Made by a program: the position numbers and the translations under genes
Shown: positions 22,701 through 34,700 of the stretch, piece by piece
Numbering within the stretch: position 1 is the stretch's first letter
Layout: each line of letters starts with the position of its first letter
From: Pseudeuparius sepicola
Taxonomy: Eukaryota > Arthropoda > Insecta > Coleoptera > Anthribidae
Reading direction: 5' to 3'
NCBI GenBank assembly: GCA_963920635.1
Contig: OY987298.1
Location: 36,239,787 to 36,303,786, forward strand
Length of the DNA stretch: 64,000 nucleotides
Notes under the pieces: generated by a model
Seen by the model: the letters and a program-made list of their open reading frames with translations, nothing else
Databases searched by the model: none
What the model was told of the DNA's origin: nothing

Positions 22701-25700
22701 CACATGACTACGTTTGAGTGGGTCATTTTTCATCTTTTTTAACGCAAAAGGTAACCCCAAAATTAAATTTCAAAATAAAAGGTTAATTAAAAATGTCCCC
22801 CCTATGGTGTGAACTTTTTGGAGGACACTGTATATATCATGATTTTATTCGTTTTTGTAATAATAAGTATCCCGCTGTGGCGATGTTCATAGCGTCGCTG
22901 AACTATATGGACTGTGTGTTTTGCTGCCTTCGATCGACCTTGGTTCGAATCAATGTCGAGGCAGATGCATGCACGTACATGTCTTTATAGAAAAAAACCG
23001 CCGATGGCCAAGAGCGCTGGACAAATTGTGGATTCACGGTATTGCTCCTTAATAGCTTTATCAGTGTGATTTACTAATTATTGCCCTTCATTTACTGGGA
23101 TTACTACAGTTTTCTAGGGTTTTCCATAGTACTTGAGCGAATGCTATCCTAGTTCTATCGGGAAAAGTCGGCCCTAGCCGCAAATGGCAATGAAGACAAG
23201 ATAATAGTGATTGCCCCCCTCCCCCGCCTAAGCATTCAGTTGCCTCTGGGGTACTCCTAGTTTGGTGTATTGTGAGGGTGAGAATTATTATTATTATAGT
23301 ATTTTGTTGTTTGTGAAATATTATAGAACAGTCTTATTCAACAATGAACACACTGTATTGACTATATATTGAATTGAGGCATTAAAATATCGAAATAAGG
23401 CAATTTAATATAATTTTTTCATAATAATTCTGATTTCTGTCATTCATTTTTAGAGTAAAAGCATTGCATAGTAGAAAAAGTAGGGCTGAAGCTATTGAGA
23501 AATCTCACAACAAAACAGATCCAGAAGACTCGGTTGTCGATTCTCCTTCTTTACATAAAGACGACTTGTTAGATTATGAAGAAAATGAGATGAGTGAAAA
23601 CGAAAGTGTTGGAACTCAACCAGAAGAGGTAATAAAATGCTTTTTTTTTGGAAATTCCATGTGTTAAATGTCTGATTGTTTTAGGATGAAGACAATAAAG
23701 CATCAGCAGAAGAACTCAGCAAGAAACTAGAGAAACTCCTAAAAACTTCAGAAACCCAGCAGCAGGCTTTAAATACTTCTTCCTTGCAACTTCGGGCGAC
23801 CTGCTTTGGCGAAGATAGGTACTTCAGAAGATACTGGTCTTTATCAAAGTCGGGAGGAATTTTTGTTGAAGCAATGGAGTCAGCAGAACCCGAGGAGATT
23901 GAGAACCAAATCTTGTGTGATCAAAATGAGAGTGTGAAGAACGGAATTAAAAATTTAAATGAATTGAGTGCAGTTGTAGACAGTGTTGAAAAAATAAATG
24001 ACAGTAGTGTTGACAAAGAAGTCAGCAGTATAGTAGGTGATAAAATTAGTGAACATAGTGACTTTTCAAATGTTGATTTTATATTCGACAATGACAATGA
24101 ACACAGAAAAACTCCCAATAGATTAGAGATTGTTGAAAATGGTGAAATTACCGAGAAAACTGATATGGATACCAGTGCCCGAAATTTAGCAGAACTGCAA
24201 AAGAGTGTAGACGACATAGTACAAAATCTAGAGAGAAACATAGAGCTGGAAAAAGAACAAAAGATCAAAGAGGAATCTCAACAGAATTGTATAAATAACA
24301 GTATTAAATCCGAAGATGAACCGATAGGTAATAAGAAGTTCAACTTGTTTGAAAAATTAGGCCAATGTATGGAACGCGAGAATAACTCCGGCGAGGATCT
24401 CAAAGCTGAAGTCAAAGCCGAAATTAAAGAAGAACTTAAAAACGAAATACTTAATGAACTAAAGTCTGAGATAAAAACAGAACCCAAAATCGAAACTGAA
24501 GAAAACGAGAGCAAATGGTTCAGCATTCTGCATAAGGACAATGCGACTTGTGATGAAGTCCATTTGACAGCTGGAAATAAATGGGATAATGGTAATGTTG
24601 GTGCTTGCACTAAGGAAATCACCGAGCTAAAAATTCCAGTTTTCCCTCCTCCAGGCTGTAATTCTGTGACCAATTATCACAACAATTGTGATAGCCCAGC
24701 GCCCATTCAGATGACGAATGAAGAAAATGCCCAGTTGGAACACATCAAGAAGTATGGCATGCCTAAATCTTGCATAAAAAAGTCAGTACCACTCGACAAG
24801 CGATTTGGCTGGTGGAGAATCTTTAGTCCCGAGCAATTAAAAGAAGTTCTGACATCCTTGCATGTTCGTGGAGCAAGAGAACGGGAACTTAAAAGGGGTT
24901 TTGTTAATGTGATGCAACAGATGTATGAGCGACAGGGCAAGTTAGTGATTGAAGAAGGCACTAAAGATCTTATTGAATTAAATCCAGATAACGTGGATGA
25001 AGTTACATACACCCATGGCAGTGCACCAATGCCTGATGAACCTGGATCGTGGAGCCTAGCCATATCTCATCGGGCTGAAATGTTTTTGCTAGAGCAGGTA
25101 TGGGTTTCGAAAATATTTTTTATATTTTATTCTCAATTTTGAAAATCGTAGGTGGAAGCTCTGGAAGATAAAGTTGCAAGTGCCAGTATGCAAGTGAAAG
25201 GTTGGAAGATACCTAACAGGGATACTTCAGAGGAATTGCCACATGGTGATGTGCTAAGTATCGTTAGAGAAAGACTGACATCTTTAGAGTTGAATATTGA
25301 GAGGCGGTATTTGAAGCCCCCGCTTGGCGTCAAGTAAGTTCTTGTTTGCATTTTTCTACCCACTCGATAATCGCTTCCACTCGACCCTCTCTGAAAAATA
25401 TAATATTAAAACATGAGCATGAGAATTATGACATGAGCCATGAGCCATAAGTGAGTGCTGTAATGAATTCGAGTGTCTTAATACCCGTTAAATGTGAGTT
25501 ATACACTATTCTACGATAACTCATAATAACAAAAAATAAGTACTCTAATTTACAACATTTAGTGTACTTAAAATGAAATATTTCCATTAGATAAATGTGT
25601 CTGTAAGCTTGTGGTTTTGATGTTGTTTTAACTAAAGACAGTTTCATAGGACAAGCTCATCTTATTTTTGTTTCTCCAATCCATAAACTGAACATAAAAT

Positions 25701-28700
25701 TGTTAGTATGCTTTTGTTGATTTTACAGGTACTAAATTGTTTTTGTCTCTCGTGGCCTGTTCTACAATTTCTGGTGGAGTTAAATTTTCAGTTTCACGAT
25801 CATTTTCACCAGTTTTCTCAAAAGCATAAATTTTCAGAATTTAGAATTTACAGAAGCCGTATTTTGGCGAATAAATGGGTGTTCTAAATTCACGTTCATT
25901 CAAAGTGAAAAATGCTAAAGATGCTGAAAATTTATGATTTAAATCTATTTTTCAATATATATGATCTGAACCCACATGCCGGTGATTCTCTCTCTATGCT
26001 GATCATTCGTTTGGTCCCTGCTGGTCGACCGCGACCGAGTAATATGTGAGGTTGTGCCAGCGGCGGCCCACTAAAGAAGAAGTTTGCCCTAGGTTTTCTA
26101 CAAAGTTGCATACATTTTGATTTTGTAAGTTTGAGATATAAAATTTCAGTAAACTTGTAGCTATATTTCGTATTGCCGTTTTAACAAATAAGTTTTCTGA
26201 AAGAGCATTTCTGAAGATTGCAAGAAATTTTAAATTTGGGACTTACCACAAGTCACTTTACAGTTTGCAAACAAAACGTTTCATTGGCAAGCACTGGGCA
26301 AAATTGCGGCAATATTATTTAAGGTACTTGTGGGGAAGTTTCAGTATATAAGTTTTCCATAACTTTATATTTATAAAATTATAATTTGTTGTGGAATCAA
26401 ACAGGTTGGTTGTCGATGTCACATCTTTATTCTATGAATGCTTCAATTCGTCTCCACATATACAATAATTGTTATAGTTACCTACTTTAGTGTCCTACAT
26501 TCTAAACTGCTGAATAGCTATATTTATGTTTAAACTAATAAATAAAATAACGATATGGATAATGATAATGATAATTATAAGAAGGCACTACACCTTTCCC
26601 CTTTCGAAAAGTTTGCTTAATATCTATTCCTATTTAACCCAATAAATATATTATTTTATGAATATTATACCCTATGTTTGTAATATTATATAACTTAATT
26701 AAATATAATTATTATTACAAGTATAAATACATAATACAGTATTTCTTATCTAAGAACTTATATAAAAAAAATTCTTCTTTTTTTTTTTTTAGAAAACAAG
26801 CAAACAATTAATCACCTTTTTTGTACAATTTCAGTCTGTTATTGTGAACAGTTTGTTCTACGTTTTGGTTTAGAATAGTTGAATTTACACCATTTTGTTT
26901 TATGATTTTAAATGGACCTTTATAGGGGCTATCTAATTTATATTGAAAACCTCTTTTTAATAACACCAAATCTCCAATGCGAAAGTTTGAAGGATTAACT
27001 TTTTCGTCGTACTCTGACTTAGACTTTGTTTTAGCGTTGTTGTGTAGCTCCTGAATTCTCTTATGTGCTTCATTTAGTTTATATTTTAATTCATCTGCGT
27101 AATTATCAGTGTTATATACAGGGTTAGACGTACTGTAAATATCATTTGGTAAGTTTGGAATTTTTCCAAATACTAATTCATAAGGAGAGTAGTTCGTTAC
27201 CGAATGAGGGGTTGTGTTATGGCAAAAACGAAGTATTGCAAAAATGTGTCCCAATTTGAGCCATTTGAGTATGTGATTAAATATTCGTTTAAAACTCTGT
27301 GATTTCTCTCTAAGCTACCTAAAGTTTCATGATGAAAAGCAGTTGAAGTGCTATGCTTTATATCTAGTGACTTATTAATTAATTTTTGAGTTTCGTTTAT
27401 GTATTCTGTGCCTAGATCTGTTTTCAAAATTTTTGGAATTCCAAATTTTAACATAAAGTGTTCAAATAACGCTTTGGCTATGCTTTTAGAGTGTTTACTT
27501 TCTAAAGGTATAGCTTGAATGAATTTAGTTAGATTGCATTGTATAGTTAAGATGTAACGGTTATTGTTTTCTGTGATTTTTAATGGTCCTACTGTGTCTA
27601 CTGAGATATTTTCAAAACTAGTCAACGGAGTTTCTGTAATGACCATTGGTTCAATTGTGTGTCTAGTGACCTTATTTTTATGACATTTCTCGCAATTAGA
27701 TATGAACTTTTTTACCATTTTTGACATATTCTTCCATATATATTTTTGTTTTAATTTATTAATTGTTCTCTTCACACCGGTGTGTCCTCCCAATAAAGAA
27801 TTATGGTATTTTTCTATGAGCTCATTTTGTAATCTTTTTGATTTTACCTTAATTGGGGGTTCATATAACAAAATAATTATTCCGGAGTCGTATTTTTTAT
27901 ATATTTCATTATACATTTCTTTGAAAGTCATGACTTCTAAATAAGCAAATATATTGTCTTTTAACGAAAGTGCTAGCTTTTTAAAATTCATCGCTACAAG
28001 TTTCTCCAGAACAGTACCTAAGTTTTGTTCCAGATTATCGCTCAGTAGTGTAATTTTAACATTTTTCTCTTCTATTTCAATATTATTTTTAAATTTATTT
28101 TGATAGTTAGCGCGCTTGTCAATAATATTGAATTTTAGTTTCCCTAATTTTGTAATTTCGGTTAATGACGTCACTTCCCAAGTCCCCAGTTGATCAGGCT
28201 GTTGGCTTGGTATGTTTAGTGACTTTTGATTGCCATTTGGACCGATAATATCGTTTTTTGCCATAGAGCGAGTTGTCACTGCTACAGTTGTTGGTATTAG
28301 TGCTTTTAACATATCTGAATCTACTCGAATTCTTGATAAAGCATCCGCATTAGTATTGGCTGAGCCTGGTTTGTACTGTATTTCAAAATCATAATCCTGT
28401 AAGTCTAAGCGTATTCGCGTCAATTTTGAAGAAGGATTTTTGTGGCTGAATAAACCGACTAAAGGTCTGTGATCTGTTATCACAATGAATTTTCTTCCAA
28501 AAAGATAAGGGCGGAAATAAGTGATTCCCCAGTAAATTGCTAAAATTTCTTTTTCTATCACAGGTTTATTTAATTCGTGTTTCGTTACGGATCTGCTAGC
28601 ATATGCGATGGGTCTATCATCGCCAATCATGCCTTGGGATAAAACGCAACCTAAAGCGAAATTTGAGGCATCAGTAGTTAGAATAAAAGTTTTTTGAAAA

Positions 28701-31700
28701 TCCGGATACTGTAAAATAGGAGGTTCAATCAGTTTTTGTTTTAAATTTATAAAAGAATTGTTGCAATCAGATGACCAAACAAACGGTTTGTTTTTCTTTA
28801 ATAACTGGTTCAGTGGGTATGCTATGCTTGCAAATTCTTGGATGAACCTACGGTAATAGTTCATGAATGCAATAAAGCGTCTTACACCATCGGCGTTTTG
28901 CGGTGTCGGGTAATTGTTTATGGCTTCGTATTTTTTTGGGTCAGGCAAAATGCCTTTATCAGAGATTAAATGACCTAGATATATTACTTCTTTCTGTAAA
29001 AAATTACATTTTAACGGATTAAGTTTTAAATTGTATTTTCGACATCGTTCAAAAACCTTTGTCAAATTATTGTTGTGATGCATTAGGCTGCATCCGAAAA
29101 CGATGATGTCATCTACATATAAGAAAGCGTCTGCGTCCAGTCCGGCCATAGCTATGCTAATCATTCTGGAAAAACTATTTGTTGAAATATTAAGACCAAA
29201 AGGAAGTCTTTTAAAATGATAATGACCTGAGTCAGATGAGAAGGCTGTGAGAGGGCTAGATTTTTTTTCTAACTCTATCTGGTGGAATGAACTTGCCAAA
29301 TCTAAAGTAGTGAAATATTTCGCTCTACCTAATTGATCAAGAATATCTTCTATACGGGGCAATGGAAATTTATCTGTTACTATTTTTTTGTTTAGTTGTC
29401 TAAAATCTACCACCAATCTCCATTTTTTATTTTCGTCCTCCGATTTCTTTTTTACTATTAACAATGGTGAATTATATGAACTTATGGAGGGTTCGATAAT
29501 ATCATCGCGTAATAACTGTGAAACTTGATTTTTTATTTCTTCCTTCTGGGAATGGGGCAATCTGTAATTTTTTATAAAAACTGGATTTTCATCAAGCAAT
29601 GAAATTTTTTGTTTGTAGAAATTGTTTGCCGGAACTTTATCACCTTCCAAATAAAATATGTCGTTATAATTCATGCAAATATCTAGAATAGTTTTGTTAG
29701 CCTTATTGTCCTCACCTTGTAATCGTATGTTATTAAGCAGTTTTGCTGATCTGTGCGCAACGTCTTGCGCACTACTTGTGTCAGTAATAACAAATAATTC
29801 ATAATTTGCAATGGGTTCTATATCTACGCTAAAATTATTATCGATAATTACATCTTCACTGGTTGTGTTTACCAAGAAAACATGAGGGATGCCCTTACTA
29901 GGTACTAGAGTGTTACTTAAAAATACACCTGGGGTTATTTCTTTATTGAGAATTATACTATCTTCGCTAATGTGTTTATTTACGGCTTGGATTAATTTGG
30001 TTCGCGCTGGGATAGTTATTTTGTCGACGAGCGGTAATTTTGTTTTCATGGGGAGTGTTATTTGAGTATGATTCGTATGTATAGTGAATGACCAAGTAAG
30101 ATAGTCAATAAAACACGTATAATTTATCAAAAAATCTCTACCTATTATGCCATCTGTAAGAATAGGAAAGTTATCGTCTATCAAATGAAATTCTTGTGAG
30201 AAAACTTTGTTTCTTACGACTAAATTTGTTGCAGTGAGACCTAAAGTGTAAAGTTTGTGAGGAGTTATACCACCTATTTCGCATTTTTCTCCAGGGAAAT
30301 ATTTTTGTGATTTGTTTACTATGCCAACTTTGCAAAGACTTACATCGGCTCCTGAGTCTATTAAGAAAGATGTGATTTTACCTGTCATTTCACAGTAAAT
30401 ATTCACATAGTTTGAATTATTTGTGGTTATGCAAATTAGTTTCGGGTGACCAACTCTCCTACTGTTGCCGACTGATTCAGTGGAAGTTGGCTCAGCTCGT
30501 TTCCCGGATTTGAATCGTTCCTTTCAATAAAGCGAATATTTTGATTTCCCCTATACCTGTTGTATCTGAAATTACGATTTCCGCGATAAGAGTGATTGAA
30601 ATTACCTCTAAAATTACTTCTGCCGCGACCTATGTTACCATTGTACGAACCGCTAGGTATGCTGCTTTGTCCTCTAAACTGGTACTGTCCATGTCCGCGA
30701 TAATTTCCTCTAAAATTTCCTGAGTACCTATTATTTCTTCCCCTTATGTTATATTGTTGATTTATACGGTAAACGTTATTTTGCGAAGGACTTTGAGAAC
30801 ATTCTGCATCTAGGGCGATTTCCACAGCTTCAGTGAAACTTTGGGGTCTAGAGGCCAACACGACTGTTTTTATTTCCCTACTCAAACCTGCTTTGAAACA
30901 ATTAAGAGCATGTTGATCGTTTAGTTGAATTATTGGCTCTCGGGCACTGCTACTTTGAGAGTTCAGACTAACTATGTTTAAATCACTAATGAGAGATTCT
31001 ATTTCGGAGGCATAAATTGAGATACATTTTTCTGCTTGTTTGGTTTTACTTAGTTCGGATTGAATTGATGCTAAAGTTTTTCGTGGCTTAAATCGATCAG
31101 TGAGGTAGGTCTTAAGTTCTGTAAAATTTTTAGGTGTAGTTATAATAGAATTTTTTGCTTTACCTTTTAGTTTGGTTTTCAAAATAAATTGGAGTAATGA
31201 ATTTTTGTTAGTTTCGTCCTTAAGGGAATCATGATAATATTCTGCAGTGTCTAAAAAATCAATAACTTTGTCAGCTTCCCCCGAAAATTCTGTTAAGAGT
31301 TGAGTTGCTGTTTTAAAATCAAAATCCATTTTAGTGACTCTTAAAGGTATGTTGTGACAATTTTGTGAATCTGAACTACTGAAACTATCTAAATTGTCGT
31401 CCTGCTGGACTTTGCTTGCTTGTTGACTAATTATTATAATTCTTTCTTGCAAAAGCTTATCTAAGATATTAAAATACTTGTTTATAGATTCAATATAACC
31501 CTTAGCTTCTACAATATCCTTTTCCTCAACTTTAACTAAATTAAATCTACTTTTAATTTTTATTAACTCGTCTTTGAATAAATCTACCTTGTTTTGTCTT
31601 CTTTGCGTAGCTGCTGCTCCTCGCCTGGAAACTGGGTCCTTGCTTAAATTGCGGTGAAAAACTCTGATTTCCTCTAGGAGGTGCCGGAATTCAGTTGTGG

Positions 31701-34700
31701 CCATGCAAAGTAGCTCCCACGTTGCGGACTAGCGGCCTTGCGCCACACTAGAGACCGTTCCCGCGTTGCTGGTTCCCGGTTTTGGGACGGCCAGTTGTTG
31801 ACTGCTCTCTCTTGTTCTTCTTTTAGACTTGCTCCATACTTCAGTTTCTTCTTTTGATTGATTTTTTCCCATTTCATGTCGTTGTCTGCTCAGTTTTTTG
31901 GATTCTTGCTAGTATAGTTGAAAAGGCAGGGTCGCCATGTTGTGGAATCAAACAGGTTGGTTGTCGATGTCACATCTTTATTCTATGAATGCTTCAATTC
32001 GTCTCCACATATACAATAATTGTTATAGTTACCTACTTTAGTGTCCTACATTCTAAACTGCTGAATAGCTATATTTATGTTTAAACTAATAAATAAAATA
32101 ACAATATGGATAATGATAATGATAATTATAAGAAGGCACTACACACTAGACTTGCCACAAGTTTCTTTACAGTTTGCGAACAAAACGTTTCATTAGTTAC
32201 CACTGGGCAAAATTGCTGCAATATTATTTAAGCTACTTGTGGGACAGTTTCAATATAAATTTTCCATAACTTTATTTTTATAAATCTACGTCTGCGCATG
32301 TGCCGTGCTTCAGTCACATAGCAAAACGAAAGTGGAAAGCGTCGCATCGGCGACGTAAATTATTAAGACTTGTAAACGAAGAAAAATAAGCAAAATATAA
32401 TCGATTAAAAGAGCATACTCCAACTTGGATTGAATCCGGGATCTACTAGAACCATAAGTGCTTTACGAAAAGTAAGTGACCAGAGATTAAATAGGGTTCT
32501 GTCAACTTGGGCTGGGTGGATAGATCATTCGATAATGAATTGTCGAATGGTGTACACCCAGTCCCAGCAGTTATAACCCGAGATATAACTCCTCCGCATC
32601 TGCAGTCATTTGGAAAGCCACTATGGCTCTAATGTCCCATTACGGGTTCAAATCCCAGCTGAAGTGTGATAATGTAATTGATTATATGATGCTTAATATT
32701 TTCTTTGTTTAGAAAGTTTATTAACTTACGATATTTAATTCCTAGTAGTGATTAAAGCAATCTTTCAGTAATATATTTGGAAAAAAAGTTGCAATAAACT
32801 TTATTAACATAACTTCACATAAAGCTTATAAAAAATGTTTCTTGTAAATTCTCACAAAATACTTTCCAGCAAGGTTTATATAGAAATAATGACATAACGT
32901 TTCAAAACAGAATTTGCAGCAAGCTTTGTAAAATAAAGTTTCTAAATAAAGTTGCTGGGCTGCCATTATAACTTTGTCACAAACTTGCAAGCTTTTTAAC
33001 TTACTTTGTAAACTTGTTGCAAAGTTGTAGCAAATTTTTCTTGCTTAGTGGGGGTGTGCATCGATAGTTTAAAATTGTTGGCAAAATGGTTGCGTGTTCT
33101 GTGAATATGTAAATCCCTATTTTTCGGACCTGGTCCAGATCCGTAGGTGTCCTTCTGCTAATTTATAAGGTCTGACAAGAGTAGATACTTACTTCCCGTA
33201 TTTACCCCAATGTAATATATTCAATAAACTCGCGATTCGACTGGCGAGCTACATTCCTGTTCACTCTCCGTGTACCCACCTCTACATTGTTTACGATCGT
33301 GGTGATGTCATGCACGGATCGGTCTGAAATTGGAGCCTCGCTTAAGCGTATCTTTCCTGGTTATAGTATCATGAACTGAACCACAAATCCACAAAGAATA
33401 AAACCAGAGAAAATCTGCTGGGCAATAGGTTTTGATGGTGTTAACTTTATGATGACTGTTAGTTGCCTCCCCTCTGATACCCTGTGTTGTGAATATGACA
33501 GGTTTTGATACTTAAACCTAAAAAGATTTTGAAAGTAAACTACTAAGTACTGAGAACTGCCAAAATATATAAATTTTTGATCTGTAATTGTCGTGGTAAT
33601 CTATGTATTGACCGAAGTTTGGCCAACCGTGCATTTCTATTGGTTTGTCCCAATTTCATAGAAATAACCAAGTATAGGGAGCAAAAGCATTAAAATGCAC
33701 ACGTTTGTAGTCGACCAACATATAACAGAAATTTTCCAGAATAAACAAACATTACGCCTGTGTGCATAATGCTTTCATAATATTTACCTGTGATATGTCT
33801 TGAGAAATAATCACTTTGGCTACACACCACCCACTTTTTGCGTCCCATTGTATAAAAAATCAGTCACTAGATCCTAAATACTGATAAATAGTCCATAAAT
33901 TTAAAAAAAAACCTGAAAACATGAAAAATGTGCAAGCAGAGAATATGCCACATGGATCAAAAACAAAACAAATGCAGAAAGATTGAATGCTGCAGAGTTG
34001 CCATGTGTATACCAGTCACTTTAGATCGAAAAATATGCGTAAATGCAAAAAGTTCGCACCATAGGGGGAAATTTTTAATTAACGTTTTATTTTGAAATTT
34101 AATTTTGGGGTTACCTTTTGTTTTAAAAAAGATGAAAAATGACCCCCTCAAACGTGGTCATGTGGCTTTCGTTATCTGTCAAAAATGACATTTAAAAAAT
34201 ATATCGCCAAAAACGTAATGTAACTAAATATATACCCCAAATGATAGACGGTACATCAACTTTGCAACAAACATAACAGAATTTTAAAGCGTAAATATCA
34301 TTTTCTTTTGAAAAATACCTATTCTTATCGGTAATTATAATAAAAAATTAATAGAAAGATAAAGCTAGTGATATAAAAAAGTTTTTACGAAGTTTCGAGT
34401 TTTTAAAATTTTCAGAAATTTCATAAATATTAAAAATTGGCAAAAAACTAAATATTTTAGTAGAGCGTTCAAATTTGGAATACTTACGTAAAATTGAAAA
34501 AGAAACTACTTTTTCAAGTAAAACTTTTTGATATTTTAACAAGTAAACCCATTTTTGGCGATATATTTTTTTAACTGTCGTTTTTGACAGATAACGAAAG
34601 TCACATGACCACGTTTGAGTGGGTCATTTTTTTTTTTAAAGCAAAAGGTAACCCTAAAATTAAATTTCAAAATAAAACTTTAATTAAAAATTTCACCCCT

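Larger units (their letters stand above)
26387..32143 (-). mobile_element. Ty3/gypsy LTR retrotransposon, 5.76 kb
   Basis: Two 206-bp LTRs (26387-26592 and 31938-32143) bound a minus-strand element with gag, pol (protease, RT, RNase H, integrase), PBS and PPT. I saw one difference between the LTRs (G against A in the ATAACRATATGG word), suggesting a young insertion. There is no env frame. No target duplication is visible; instead both flanks carry diverged copies of one sequence (26240-26380, 32149-32290). It sits in the 14.6-kb tou intron in antisense orientation. The integrase frame is broken once, so this copy is probably non-autonomous. Confidence 0.93.

Noticed and set aside
24278..25063. 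Minus-strand frames of 118-131 codons under the large tou exon
   Set aside because: Shadows of the Glu/Lys-rich tou coding sequence, with no independent motifs.
26387..32143. An infectious retrovirus with env
   Set aside because: No envelope frame lies between pol and the 3' LTR, pol is broken, and gag lacks further accessory frames. It is a gypsy-type retrotransposon.
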